Origin: Mesorhizobium carmichaelinearum
Lineage (GTDB): Bacteria > Pseudomonadota > Alphaproteobacteria > Rhizobiales > Rhizobiaceae
DNA: 64,000 nt
Direction: 5' to 3'
Assembly: GCF_900199455.1 (NCBI RefSeq)
Contig: NZ_FZQR01000001.1
Span: forward strand, 248,001 to 312,000
The position numbers and the translations under genes are program-made. This document shows, one piece after another, positions 8,226-17,562 of this stretch; position 1 is the stretch's first letter, and each line of letters starts with the position of its first letter. The notes beneath the pieces are model-generated. The model searched no databases. It saw only the letters and a program-made list of their open reading frames with translations, and was not told the DNA's origin.

Positions 8226-9881
8226 TTATGCCTTGTCGAGCCAGACCTTATCCAGTTGCAGTTCGAATGTCTGATGCATGCCGAGGTTCTTCACATAGGT
8301 CGCGTGGTGCCGGTAGAGCGAACGCCAGAACGCCTGGATGAGGATGCCTGAGTCCTGCAGCATGAACTCGACGTCCTTCATCAGTTCCTTGCGCTTGTCG
8401 ACGTCCGCCACGGCGAGCGCCGCGTTGAGCTTCTTGTCGAACTCCGGATTGGCGTAGCCTGACTCGTTCCAGGCCTCACCGCTGCGATAGGCGATCGCCA
8501 GCACCTGGACGCCGAGCGGCCGCATGCCCCAGTCGGTGGTCGACCACGGATATTTCGTCCAGTCGTTCCAGAACGACGAGCCCGGAATGATGGTGCGCTT
8601 GACCTTGAAACCGGCCTCGCGCATCTGCGCGGCGACGACGTCGGCCGGGTCCTTCACATAGTCCGCATCGTAGGAGATCAGCTCGAACTCGTGATCCGTC
8701 TGGCCGGCCTCGGCCATCAGCGCCTTGGCCTTTGCGAGATCGCGCGGCACTTTCGGCAGCGCATAATATTCCGGATGGATCGGGCAGACATGGTGGTTTT
8801 CCGCGACCTGCCCGAGGCCGCTGTAGCCGAGCTTCAGCACCGTCTCGTTGTCGACCGTGAGCTGGATGGCGTTGCGCACGCGTTTGTCGTCATACGGCTT
8901 GTTGGTCACGTTGGTGCGCAGCACGATGGTGCCGGCGGTGACCACCTGCTCCTTGACCAGGCCCATGCCGTCATAGAGATCGACCGTGCCGCCCACGGTC
9001 TGATAGTTGCAGTCGATCTCGCCGGCCTCGAAGGCGCTTCCGATGGCGGGGTTAGAGGCGTCCGATCCGTAGTCGGTCCAGTCGACGCCATCGAGGTAAG
9101 GTTCGCCGCCGAACCAGGTGAAGTCCTTGCGCCGCCGCACCGAGGCCGACTCGCCGACCTTGTACGAGATCAGCTCATAGGGACCGGTGCCGGGCGTCTT
9201 GAGCATGTCGGCGCCGTTCTTGTCGAAGTCGCGATGGACGATGACCGCCGGATAATCGGAAAAGCCCGGAATGATGGTGACGTCGGACTGATGGCATTTC
9301 AGCTTCACCGTGTGGTCGTCGACCTTGGTGATGGCGCCGGCTGCGGCTTTCTTGGTGGCGGGATCGATCAGGGAGCTCATGCGCCCGGCCATCGAATTGC
9401 CTTCGGCCGCCTTGTCGCACCAGCGTTCGATGTTGTGCACGATGTCGTCGGCGTTGAAGTCGTCGCCGTTCGACCACTTCACGCCCTTGCGCAGATGCAG
9501 CGTGTACTCGGTGGCGTCGTCGCTGACTTCCCAGCTCTCGATGAGATGGCCCTCGAAGGTGAAGTCGGTGGTGTAGCGGATCATGTAGTCGTTGCACTGG
9601 CGCATGACGTTGGCGATCTCGGACCAATCCCAGGAGCGCGGATCCTTCATGTCCTTGATGATCATCTGCATCTTGAGGATGCCGCCCTTCTTGCCGGGCA
9701 CGATCGCCGCGGCCTTGGCCGGGGCGATGCCGGCCATCGAATAGGCGAATGCCGTGGAAGCGCCCATCGCGCTTGCCATGGCCAGGAATTCGCGGCGATC
9801 CATCCTGCCGCTTTTGACTTCGGCTGCGTAGCTTTCGATGACCGCCGGGACGCGATCACCGTTGCTCTTGAACATTGTCAT
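8226..9881 (-). CDS. ABC transporter substrate-binding protein, family 5 (peptide/opine/nickel type)
   Basis: A 551-aa periplasmic solute-binding protein of the DppA/OppA class. The N terminus carries a twin-arginine-type motif ([11 protein letters not shown]29-R30) and a hydrophobic stretch ending PAKA. Family features include [19 protein letters not shown] and [19 protein letters not shown]. The ATG at 9881 follows GGAGAA; the frame runs on to 9989 without a better site. No permease or ATPase genes are adjacent, so the membrane components must be elsewhere. A conserved LysR-type box lies about 125 bp upstream, suggesting regulation by the neighbouring LysR protein. The ligand is probably a peptide-like or ureide compound (inference). 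Confidence 0.88.
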   Translation of the reverse strand: MTMFKSNGDRVPAVIESYAAEVKSGRMDRREFLAMASAMGASTAFAYSMAGIAPAKAAAIVPGKKGGILKMQMIIKDMKDPRSWDWSEIANVMRQCNDYMIRYTTDFTFEGHLIESWEVSDDATEYTLHLRKGVKWSNGDDFNADDIVHNIERWCDKAAEGNSMAGRMSSLIDPATKKAAAGAITKVDDHTVKLKCHQSDVTIIPGFSDYPAVIVHRDFDKNGADMLKTPGTGPYELISYKVGESASVRRRKDFTWFGGEPYLDGVDWTDYGSDASNPAIGSAFEAGEIDCNYQTVGGTVDLYDGMGLVKEQVVTAGTIVLRTNVTNKPYDDKRVRNAIQLTVDNETVLKLGYSGLGQVAENHHVCPIHPEYYALPKVPRDLAKAKALMAEAGQTDHEFELISYDADYVKDPADVVAAQMREAGFKVKRTIIPGSSFWNDWTKYPWSTTDWGMRPLGVQVLAIAYRSGEAWNESGYANPEFDKKLNAALAVADVDKRKELMKDVEFMLQDSGILIQAFWRSLYRHHATYVKNLGMHQTFELQLDKVWLDKA

Positions 9882-9932
9882 CGTTGTTCTCCGGTTCAGG
9901 GCTTTCCGCCCGTTACATTCCCCTTGCGATAT

Positions 9933-10036
9933 CCATGTTAGGGGCGATGCAAAAATCCCGGAAGGGCTCAAGCCCTGAAGAACCGCCAAAACCCGGCCCT
10001 CAAGGCCTAAAAAAACGATGCCATTGGCGTGTCAAT
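9933..10036 (-). promoter_or_regulatory. putative LysR-activated promoter of the binding-protein operon
   Basis: Two elements are shared with the promoter at 24752-24857. The distal one (10004-10036) has GGCC, a seven-A run and GCCATTGGCGTGTCAAT. The last 17 bases match 15 of 17 with the other promoter. The proximal one (9933-9957) carries TGCAAAA and, on the transcribed strand, a CCCTAACAT block that could be a -10 region. TGCAAAA and TGTCAA are 82 bp apart here and 83 bp apart in the other promoter. Confidence 0.55.
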
Positions 10037-10075
10037 TTTTTGAGCGCGGGCCTGCCGCCCGCTCGCGGATCTCTG

Positions 10076-10963
10076 TCAGGCGCCGTCTTCGCGCGCGCGT
10101 GACAGGATCCATTCGCGCACGATGCGCGCGATGTTTCCTTTCGAAAGCTGGCTCTCGGTGAGGTAATAATTCCAGGGGCTTGGCGGCCGAACCGGAAAGG
10201 GTTCGACGAGCAGTCCGCGACGCAGATAGGCGTGGGCAAGCGACCGCTGGGTGGCGACCAGTCCGGCCCCCATGGCAGCGAGTTCGAGCGCGATGTTGGA
10301 GGCGTTCGTCGACAGCCCCTTGTCGTGCTCGTCCATGTCGAGACCAAGCGCCGTCGTGACGACCTGCCAGTATTCCTGACGGCCGTGCACGAAGATCCAA
10401 TCCACCTTGAGGATATCGCGCGGTGTCTTCAGCGCGTGTTCGCCATCCAGCAGCGCCGGGGCGCAGAGCAACAACAGCTCGTCGTTCCAAAGCGGGATGC
10501 CAGCGGGCGGGCGATCGTCGAAACGCCGCGTCGAAATCGTGATGTCGGCGATCTGCTCGCTGATATCCTCCCAGATCGTGCCGTGCAGCACGATCTCGAT
10601 CTCGGGATGTTTCTTGCGAAACGCGGCCATGCAGCCGGCCAGCCAGTTCTCCGCCAGGCTCATCGGGCAGGAGACGACCACGGTGCGGTTGCGCGAAGAC
10701 GTCACGATCGCCTCCGTCGCCTGGTCGATCTGATCGAGGGCCTGGCGCAAGGTCGGCAGGAAGGCCTCGCCCATTTCGGTCAGCTTGAGGCTGCGCGGAT
10801 AGCGGATGAACAATTGCCGCCCGATGTAATGTTCGAGCGCGCGGACATGGGTGCTGACCGCGGCCTGCGTGTATCCGAGTTCGTTGGCGGCGGCGGTGAA
10901 GGAGAGATGCCGGGCCGAACTCTCAAAGGACCTGATATAATTCAACGGGGGTGGCGGCTTCAT
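10076..10963 (-). CDS. LysR family transcriptional regulator (GcvA-like)
   Basis: A 295-aa regulator. The winged helix-turn-helix occupies residues 1-65, with LSFTAAANELGYTQAAVSTHVRALE as the recognition region (about 24-48). A periplasmic-binding-protein-like effector domain covers about 90-295. The overall pattern resembles the GcvA subgroup. The ATG at 10963 follows GCAGGAGAG and is preferred over the ATG 15 bases earlier. It is divergent from the PrpD-like operon and lies upstream of the binding-protein gene on the same strand. Similar TTGAC/GTCAA-type boxes near three transcription units suggest it controls them all; this assignment is inference. Confidence 0.9.
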   Translation of the reverse strand: MKPPPPLNYIRSFESSARHLSFTAAANELGYTQAAVSTHVRALEHYIGRQLFIRYPRSLKLTEMGEAFLPTLRQALDQIDQATEAIVTSSRNRTVVVSCPMSLAENWLAGCMAAFRKKHPEIEIVLHGTIWEDISEQIADITISTRRFDDRPPAGIPLWNDELLLLCAPALLDGEHALKTPRDILKVDWIFVHGRQEYWQVVTTALGLDMDEHDKGLSTNASNIALELAAMGAGLVATQRSLAHAYLRRGLLVEPFPVRPPSPWNYYLTESQLSKGNIARIVREWILSRAREDGA

Positions 10964-11034
10964 CGCTCTCTCCTGCAAGACGCAGGGATAGCTATCCCAC
11001 AGACGGGCTGGCGTTCAATCGTGCCTGATCGCAA

Positions 11035-11053
11035 GGCGTGAATTTTTTTGGCC
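11035..11053. promoter_or_regulatory. shared operator core between divergent LysR and PrpD-like genes
   Basis: GGCGTGAATTTTTTTGGCC matches 18 of 19 bases with the reverse complement of 24825-24843 upstream of the RidA/hydantoinase operon. It sits 72 bp from each divergent start, the usual place for a LysR autoregulation and activation site. It lacks a clear TTGAC half-site, so it may be a weaker variant. Confidence 0.5.
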
Positions 11054-11124
11054 AATGCCGCCGAACTAATTGCGTGAAAGCACGATGAACCCAAATTAAT
11101 GATGTCGTGACGCAAAGGGGAGTG

Positions 11125-12549
11125 ATGCAAGTGGCTGTGCCGTCGCATCGGCGTGAGGGGCCTGACGCGAGTACCAGCGTTGCCGTTCGCCTGGCCGATT
11201 TCGTGTTGCGGCGGCCGGCGGCCGCATTCCCCGCCTATGTCCTCGAGCAGGCCCGCTACCTCCTGCTGGACACCATCGGAATTGCCATTGCCGCCGGTCC
11301 GATGGAAGCGGGCCGGATTGCCCGCGACACCGCCACGCTTCTCTACGGCTCGACCGACCCGCGGCATTCGGCACGCATGCTTTTCGATGGCCGCCGTGCC
11401 AGCATCGCGGGCGCCGCCTATGCGGCCGCGACACAGATCGACAATCTCGACGGCCATGACGGATACAGTCCGACCAAAGGCCATATCGGCGTCGCCGTCG
11501 TGCCGGCGCTGGCAGCGCTTGCCGAGGCACGCCCCGACCTTGGCGGACCGGAAGCACTGGCGGCCCTGGTCGTTGGCTATGAAATTGCCGGCCGGGCGGG
11601 TATCGCGCTGCACGCAACCGTGTCGGACTACCATACATCGGGCGCCTGGAACGCGCTGGGCGTGGTCGCGGTGGCGGCGAGGTTGCGGCGGCTGAGCGAC
11701 GATCAGCTACGCCAGGCGCTTGGCATTGCCGAATATCACGGCCCACGCAGCCAGATGATGCGCGAGATCGCGAACCCGACGATGCTGCATGACGGTTCGG
11801 GCATCGGCACGCTGATCGGCCTGTCCGCGGCCGTGCTCGCCGAACGCGGCTTTACCGGCGCGCCGGCGATCACGATCGAGGAGCCCGAGGTCGCGCCGCA
11901 TTGGCAGGATCTCGGCGCCTTCTGGCAGGTGCTGCACCAGTATGTGAAGCCATACCCGATCTGCCGCTGGGCGCATGCCGCGATCGACGCGACGCGCGGG
12001 CTCTGCCATGCGCATCATCTCGAGCCCGCCGATATCAGCCACGTTGAGGTGAACAGCTTCCACTACGCCGCAACGCTGTTCGACGGCATGCCGGACACGA
12101 CCTCGAAAGCGCAGTACAGTCTGCGCTTCGCCGTCGCGACCTTTATCGTCCATGGCCGCATCGGACTGGAGCACATTTCCGGCAGCGGGCTGGAGGATGT
12201 TGCCGTGGCGGATATGCTGAGCCGCATCACGGTCGTGGAATCGGAGCGCCACAGTGCCCGCTTTCCAGCGGGCCGCTGGGCCGACGTGACGATCACGACA
12301 TCAGATGGGAGGATCCTCGCTTCGGGCGACGTCCATGCGCGCGGCGGACCGGAGGCGCCGCTGACGCAAGCTGAAATCGAGGCCAAGTACATGGAGTTCG
12401 CCGCGCCGGTGCTCGGACAAGGCCGCGCCGAGGCCATCCGCGACGCGGTGTTGTCGCTCAGCGACCGCGACAGCCTCTTCAGCGACCTCTCGGCCTTGCT
12501 CTACGATCCTCCGGTGATCACCAGGATGCTGCAACGGCCAGCGTGGTAG
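11125..12549 (+). CDS. MmgE/PrpD family protein
   Basis: A 474-aa protein of the MmgE/PrpD family, whose characterised members include 2-methylcitrate dehydratase, cis-aconitate decarboxylase and relatives. The order of motifs is typical: LLDTIGIAIAA near residue 55, IDNLDGHDGYSPTKGHIGVAVVPA in the first third, and KPYPICRWAHAAIDA in the middle. Start choice is uncertain: ATG at 11125, GTG at 11107 and GTG at 11131 all surround an AGGGGAG. No prpB or prpC is nearby, so propionate metabolism is unlikely. It is the first gene of a five-gene operon and probably dehydrates or isomerises an acid intermediate. Confidence 0.82.
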   Translation: MQVAVPSHRREGPDASTSVAVRLADFVLRRPAAAFPAYVLEQARYLLLDTIGIAIAAGPMEAGRIARDTATLLYGSTDPRHSARMLFDGRRASIAGAAYAAATQIDNLDGHDGYSPTKGHIGVAVVPALAALAEARPDLGGPEALAALVVGYEIAGRAGIALHATVSDYHTSGAWNALGVVAVAARLRRLSDDQLRQALGIAEYHGPRSQMMREIANPTMLHDGSGIGTLIGLSAAVLAERGFTGAPAITIEEPEVAPHWQDLGAFWQVLHQYVKPYPICRWAHAAIDATRGLCHAHHLEPADISHVEVNSFHYAATLFDGMPDTTSKAQYSLRFAVATFIVHGRIGLEHISGSGLEDVAVADMLSRITVVESERHSARFPAGRWADVTITTSDGRILASGDVHARGGPEAPLTQAEIEAKYMEFAAPVLGQGRAEAIRDAVLSLSDRDSLFSDLSALLYDPPVITRMLQRPAW

Positions 12550-12613
12550 CGGCCGGACGGCAATAGCGATGGTCACACACGGCACCGAACACGATCACGC
12601 ACAAAGGACACGC

Positions 12614-13522
12614 ATGACCCGCCCGCAAGGAACCATCGCACCGATCCTGACACCGTTCGCGGACGACGGCAGCATCGCACGCGACCTCTTTGTGTCGCAT
12701 GCCAAATGGGTGCTGGACCAGGGCGCGCATTTCCTGTCCCCCTTCGGCACCACCGGCGAGGCGCTGTCGCTGTCGCTCGATGAGCGCATGCAGGCGCTGG
12801 AGTGGCTGATCGAAGCCGGCATTTCGCCAGGCCGGCTGATGCCCGGCACCGGCGTCACCGCGCTGCCCGAAACCGTCGAACTGTCGGCGCAAGCGGTCGG
12901 GCTCGGCTGCGCCGGCGTGATGGTGCTGCCGTCGTTCTTCTACACCGCCGCCGGTGATGACGGCCAGGCACGCTACTACCGCGAACTGATCGAGCGGGTT
13001 GCGAACCCGGCAATGAAGATGATCCTCTATCATATCCCGCAGAATTCCGGCGTGCCGGTGAGCCCGGCCTTGACCGCCCGGCTGAGCGCGGCGTTTCCCG
13101 ACACCGTCGTCGCCTACAAGGACAGCGCCGGCGACTGGAACAATACGGCCGCGGTGATTGCAGCGGCGCCCAAGGTTGCGGTGTTTCCGAGCTCGGAAGC
13201 GCAACTGACCAAGGGGCTGGCCAGCGGCGCGGCAGGCTGCATCTCGGCGACCGTCAACCTCAATGCCGCCGCGATCCGCTCGCTTTACGATCGTACGCTG
13301 GCCGGGGAGGACATTGCCGAGGCGGATGCTGCGATCAAGGCGTTCCGCAAGATCATCCAGGATGCCGGTCTGATCCCGGCAATGAAGGCCGTGCTGGCGG
13401 TGCGCTCGGGCGACAGGCGCTGGCTGAACCTGCGTGCGCCGCACGAAAATACGACGCTGGAGAACGGGCAAGCGCTGCTTGCCGCGCTGGGCAGTGCCGC
13501 CGATCATATCGGCCACGGCTGA
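12614..13522 (+). CDS. dihydrodipicolinate synthase/N-acetylneuraminate lyase family protein
   Basis: A 302-aa class I aldolase with a TIM barrel. It has GTTGEALSLS (the GTTGE loop), Tyr139 in ILYHIPQNSG and the Schiff-base lysine Lys169 in VAYKDSAGDW, so catalysis through an enzyme-pyruvate-type imine is expected. The ATG at 12614 follows AAAGGA; an earlier GTG extends the frame to 12569. It lies between a PrpD-like gene and a 2-hydroxyacid dehydrogenase gene. This context argues for a catabolic aldolase or keto-acid dehydratase rather than lysine synthesis. Confidence 0.87.
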   Translation: MTRPQGTIAPILTPFADDGSIARDLFVSHAKWVLDQGAHFLSPFGTTGEALSLSLDERMQALEWLIEAGISPGRLMPGTGVTALPETVELSAQAVGLGCAGVMVLPSFFYTAAGDDGQARYYRELIERVANPAMKMILYHIPQNSGVPVSPALTARLSAAFPDTVVAYKDSAGDWNNTAAVIAAAPKVAVFPSSEAQLTKGLASGAAGCISATVNLNAAAIRSLYDRTLAGEDIAEADAAIKAFRKIIQDAGLIPAMKAVLAVRSGDRRWLNLRAPHENTTLENGQALLAALGSAADHIGHG

Positions 13523-13532
13523 GGCCCGCGCC

Positions 13533-14501
13533 ATGTCGGCCCGCCCAACCGTCATTCTACACACCGACAAGCCGGCCGGCGCGTTGGCCGTACTCGCGGA
13601 GACGCACCCGGACCTCCCGGTCCACCCCTGCGACAGTTACGCTGCGCTTCCCGAGCTGATCGGGCGCGTGGCGGCGGAAGTGGTCTATTCCATCCGCTTC
13701 GATGGCACGCCGCGCTATCCGCGCCAGGCCCTCGTCGAGAGCCCGACCGTGAAATGGGTGTCCATCGGCGGCTCCGGCACGGATCATCTGGGACGCTGGG
13801 ATCCGACGCGCGTCACGGTGACCAATTCCGCAGGCGTCGCCGCCGGCATGCTTGCCGAATATGCGCTAGGCGCCATGCTGTCCTTCTCGCTCGACCTGCG
13901 CGGCTTTGAACGCCGCCAGCACGCGCGGCAGTGGGGCGGCGGCCGCGTCGAGCCGATCGAGGGCAAGACCGTGCTGATCATCGGCCTTGGCAAGACCGGC
14001 GAGGCCGTCGCCAGACGGGCGCAGGCGATGGGCATGCGCACGCTGGGTATCCGCGCGCGGCCCAAGCCGACGCCATGCCTGGACGAGGTTCATGGCGTTG
14101 ACGCGCTGCTACCACTCATCGGCCACGCCGATTTCGTCATCTGCTGCGTGCCTTTGCTGCCGACCACGCGCGGCTTGCTTGGTGAGGCCGCCTTCGCCGC
14201 GATGAAGCCGTCCGCCGTCCTCATCGACATTTCGCGCGGCGGCGTTGTCGAGGAGAAAGCACTTCTGGCAGCACTCGACACGGGACGCATCAAGGGCGCG
14301 GCGCTCGACGTGTTTGCGACCGAGCCGCTGCCCGCCGAGCATCCGCTTTGGGGCTACGACAACGTCGCCATCACGCCGCATTGCGCGGCGGTCTATGACG
14401 GCTGGGACATCAAGTCGGTGCGCATGTTCACCGACAATCTGGCGCGCTACCGCCGCGGCGAGCCGTTGGAGAATGTGGTCAGTCCGGAGCGCGGCTATTG
14501 A
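13533..14501 (+). CDS. D-isomer specific 2-hydroxyacid dehydrogenase
   Basis: A 322-aa NAD(P)-dependent oxidoreductase interconverting a 2-hydroxyacid and a 2-oxoacid. The nucleotide-binding motif GLGKTGEAVARRA lies at about residue 153. The catalytic Arg-Glu-His set is visible as ISRGGVVEE, FATEPLPAEHPLW and ITPHCAAVYDGW. The ATG at 13533 lies 10 bp after the aldolase stop. Together with the preceding aldolase-family enzyme it probably processes an oxoacid formed during substrate breakdown. Confidence 0.88.
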   Translation: MSARPTVILHTDKPAGALAVLAETHPDLPVHPCDSYAALPELIGRVAAEVVYSIRFDGTPRYPRQALVESPTVKWVSIGGSGTDHLGRWDPTRVTVTNSAGVAAGMLAEYALGAMLSFSLDLRGFERRQHARQWGGGRVEPIEGKTVLIIGLGKTGEAVARRAQAMGMRTLGIRARPKPTPCLDEVHGVDALLPLIGHADFVICCVPLLPTTRGLLGEAAFAAMKPSAVLIDISRGGVVEEKALLAALDTGRIKGAALDVFATEPLPAEHPLWGYDNVAITPHCAAVYDGWDIKSVRMFTDNLARYRRGEPLENVVSPERGY

Positions 14502-14523
14502 AGGCCGGGAAGGAATAAATCCG

Positions 14524-16065
14524 ATGTCACAGGACAGGCGCGGCGGCGGCCGCAGGTCGAGGCTGGAACGCGGTGGTGGCGGCATCGCGCAACTGCCGTG
14601 GCAGAGCGTCAAGAATCCCTATCCGCCCATGCAGCTTCTCGACGAAGAGCGGATGCAGCAACTGCACGACACCTCGATGCGCATCCTGTCCGAACTCGGC
14701 ATCCGCGTCATGAGCGAGCGGGTGATGGATTTGTTCGCGGCGGCGGGAGCCATTGTCGATCGCGAAGAGAAGACCATCCGCATCGACGAAAGCCTTGTGA
14801 ACGAGGCGCTGCGGGCGGTGCCGTCATCCTTCACACTGACCAGCCGCAATCCGGAAAAACAGGTGCATCTCGGGGGCAATTCGCTGGTCTTCGGCTTGGT
14901 CGCCGGGCCGCCCAATGTGCACGACCGCATCAACGGCCGCCGTCAGGGCAATCTCGCCGACTACCAGAACTTCATCAAGCTGGCGCACCACTTCAATGCC
15001 ATCCACATCATCGGCAACCAGGTGGTAGCGCCGATGGAGCTGCCGGCCAATGCACGCCATCTCGACACCTACCATGCCAATCTGACGCTGAGCGACCTCT
15101 CCTTCCATTGCACCGCGATCGGCCGCGCCCGGGCGATGGACGGCATCAACATGATGGCGATCGCGCGCGGCATTTCCGTCGAGGAGATGCGCGCCTCGCC
15201 AGGTGTGACGACGATCATCTCGATCAACTCGCCGCGCCTGTTCGACGACGCCATGGCGGAGGGACTGATCGCCATGGCCGAACATGGCCAGCCAGTGACC
15301 GTCACGCCTTTCACCCTGATGGGCGCGATGACGCCGGTGACGCTGGCCGCCGCACTCTGCCAGCAGAACGCGGAGGCGCTGTTCGGCGTGGTGCTGACCC
15401 AGCTCGTCAATCCCGGCACGCCGGTGATGTATGGCGCCTTCACCTCCAATGTCGACATGAAGTCGGGCGCGCCGGCCTTCGGCACGCCGGAGAATGCCAA
15501 GGCCAACATCATCGCCGGCCAGTTGGCGCGGCGCTATCATCTGCCCTACCGCACTTCCAATGCCAACGCCTCCAACGTCGTCGACCTGCAGGCAGCCTAT
15601 GAGACGGAAATGGCGACCTGGGGCGCAGTGCTCGGCGGCGCCAATCTGATCTACCACGCTGCCGGCTGGCTGGAGGGCGGCCTGACCGCGTCCTACGAAA
15701 AGCTCGTGCTCGACGTCGAAATCCTGCAGAACATGATGGAGTTCCTGCGGCCGCTGCCGTTCCAGGAAGACGACCTCGGCTTCGAAGCGATCAAGTCGGT
15801 GCCGGCCGGCGGCCATTTCTTCGGCGCCGAGCACACAATGTCGCGCTACACCACCGCCTTCTACCAGCCGATGCTCTCCAACTGGCAGAACCATGGCGCC
15901 TGGGAGGAAGCCGGCGGCAAGGATGCTCTGGAGCGGGCGACGGAACTCTGGCAGCAGGCGCTGCACGACTACGAAGAGCCGGTGATGGACCCCGCGATCC
16001 GCGAGGAGCTCGACGCCTATGTCGCGCGCCGTCGCGAGGAGATCGCGGCCAATCCGGAAAGCTGA
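14524..16065 (+). CDS. trimethylamine methyltransferase family protein (MttB/COG5598, non-pyrrolysine)
   Basis: A 513-aa TIM-barrel methyltransferase of the MttB superfamily. In known members a methyl group moves from a quaternary or tertiary amine to a corrinoid protein. The N terminus is basic and glycine-rich (residues 2-20), then the family pattern follows: LHDTSMRILSELGI, TLMGAMTPVTLAAAL and NLIYHAAGWLEGGLTASYEK. The frame has no internal TAG, so it belongs to the group without pyrrolysine. GAAGGAAT precedes the ATG. No corrinoid protein gene is visible in the window, so the methyl acceptor must be encoded elsewhere or the chemistry differs. Confidence 0.88.
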   Translation: MSQDRRGGGRRSRLERGGGGIAQLPWQSVKNPYPPMQLLDEERMQQLHDTSMRILSELGIRVMSERVMDLFAAAGAIVDREEKTIRIDESLVNEALRAVPSSFTLTSRNPEKQVHLGGNSLVFGLVAGPPNVHDRINGRRQGNLADYQNFIKLAHHFNAIHIIGNQVVAPMELPANARHLDTYHANLTLSDLSFHCTAIGRARAMDGINMMAIARGISVEEMRASPGVTTIISINSPRLFDDAMAEGLIAMAEHGQPVTVTPFTLMGAMTPVTLAAALCQQNAEALFGVVLTQLVNPGTPVMYGAFTSNVDMKSGAPAFGTPENAKANIIAGQLARRYHLPYRTSNANASNVVDLQAAYETEMATWGAVLGGANLIYHAAGWLEGGLTASYEKLVLDVEILQNMMEFLRPLPFQEDDLGFEAIKSVPAGGHFFGAEHTMSRYTTAFYQPMLSNWQNHGAWEEAGGKDALERATELWQQALHDYEEPVMDPAIREELDAYVARRREEIAANPES

Positions 16066-16071
16066 GCGCCG

Positions 16072-17562
16072 ATGCCATATGATCTCGTCATCCGTCATGC
16101 GACGTTGATTGCCGGCGACGGCTCGAAACCGTTCGAGGCCGACATCGCCGTCACCGGCGACAGGATCGCCGCCATCGGTCGGTTGGACGACGCGACTGGC
16201 ATCGAGGAGATCGATGCCAGGGGTACGGTGGTCTCACCCGGCTTCATCGACGTGCACACCCATGACGATGGCGCACTGCTGGCGCCCCGCGGAATGGATC
16301 CGAAGATCAGCCAGGGCGTGACGACGGTGATCGCCGGCAATTGCGGCGTCAGCCTGGCGCCGCTGCTGCTCGACAAGACACCGCCACCACCCTTCACGCT
16401 GGTCGGCGGCCGCGAGAATTTCCGCTTCGATCGCTTCGCCGACTATGTCGCCGAGCTCAAGCGGCGCGGCATCGCCACGAACGCAGCCTTGTTGGTCGGC
16501 CACACCACTTTGCGCCAGCGCTGCATGCCGGTGACCGATCGCCCAGCCAATGAAGCGGAGACGGCGGCGATGCAGGAGGCGGTCGCCGAGGCGATGGCCG
16601 AAGGCGCGTTCGGCCTCAGCACCGGGCTCGACTATCCGCCGGCCGTGAAGTCCTCGACCGAAGAGGTCAAGGCGCTCGCTGCGACGGCGGCAGGCCTCGG
16701 CGGCCCCTATATCACCCACACACGCAATTATTTCGAGACGATGGACGAGGCGATCGAGGAAGCCATCGACATTGCCGATCATGCCGGCGGCAAGCTATTA
16801 ATCTCGCACCACCAGTGCACCGGCCGCGCCAATTTCGGCAAGAGCCGTCCGTCACTGGAAAGGATCGACCGGGCGCGCGAAACGATGGACATCGGCATGG
16901 ATGTCTATCCCTATGCCGCGAGCTCGACGGTGCTGCGGCTGGAACGCTGCGACACGGGCCTGAAGATCCTCGTCACATGGTCCGATCCGCATCCGGAGAT
17001 GGCACGGCGCGAGATCGCCGACATTGCGCGGGAATGGAACTGCAGCGAGCGCGAGGCCGGTGAGCGGCTGCTGCCGGCGGGTGCAGTCTATTTCCAGCTC
17101 GACGAGACGGATGTGCGCAACATCATCGCGCATCCGCGCACCATGATCGGCTCGGACGGCCTGCCGCACGATATCCATCCGCATCCGCGCCTATGGGGCA
17201 CGTTTCCGCGTGTGCTCGGGCACTATGCCAGGGATGTCGGTCTGTTCAGCCTGGAGGAGGCGGTATTCCGCATGACCGGCCTGCCCGCACGGGAATTCGG
17301 CATCGCGCAACGCGGGCTGCTGGCGGAAGGCAATTTCGCCGACCTCGTCATCTTCGATCCGGAGACGATCATCGACACCGCAACCTTCGAAGAGCCGCGC
17401 CGGCCCGCTACCGGCATCGAGCATGTCTTCGTCAACGGCGTATCCGTCTGGCGAGGCGGCAGGGCGACCGGAGCGCTGCCGGGCGCGGTTCTCAAGCCAT
17501 CGGCTTCAAAGACGGTTGTCAGAGGCGCATGCGGCTGCGGCGCCGATCACAGCGCCTCGTAA
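16072..17562 (+). CDS. N-acyl-D-amino-acid deacylase family amidohydrolase
   Basis: A 496-aa amidohydrolase with the D-aminoacylase pattern. His62 and His64 are in DVHTHDD and Cys91 is in IAGNCG. The 29-residue spacing is the same as between the first metal histidine and the metal-binding cysteine of characterised D-aminoacylase. Other landmarks are THTRNYFETMDEA, ISHHQCTG and IGSDGLPHD (the late catalytic Asp). It starts 6 bp after the MttB-like gene and is last in the operon. The expected reaction is hydrolysis of an N-acyl or N-carbamoyl D-amino acid. Its 3' end overlaps the convergent isochorismatase-like gene by 16 bp. Confidence 0.88.
   Translation: MPYDLVIRHATLIAGDGSKPFEADIAVTGDRIAAIGRLDDATGIEEIDARGTVVSPGFIDVHTHDDGALLAPRGMDPKISQGVTTVIAGNCGVSLAPLLLDKTPPPPFTLVGGRENFRFDRFADYVAELKRRGIATNAALLVGHTTLRQRCMPVTDRPANEAETAAMQEAVAEAMAEGAFGLSTGLDYPPAVKSSTEEVKALAATAAGLGGPYITHTRNYFETMDEAIEEAIDIADHAGGKLLISHHQCTGRANFGKSRPSLERIDRARETMDIGMDVYPYAASSTVLRLERCDTGLKILVTWSDPHPEMARREIADIAREWNCSEREAGERLLPAGAVYFQLDETDVRNIIAHPRTMIGSDGLPHDIHPHPRLWGTFPRVLGHYARDVGLFSLEEAVFRMTGLPAREFGIAQRGLLAEGNFADLVIFDPETIIDTATFEEPRRPATGIEHVFVNGVSVWRGGRATGALPGAVLKPSASKTVVRGACGCGADHSAS

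Noticed and set aside
9945..9975. Sigma-54 promoter suggested by the TTTTTGCA stretch upstream of the binding-protein gene
   Set aside because: There is no GG ten bases before the GC on the transcribed strand, so the -24/-12 pattern fails.
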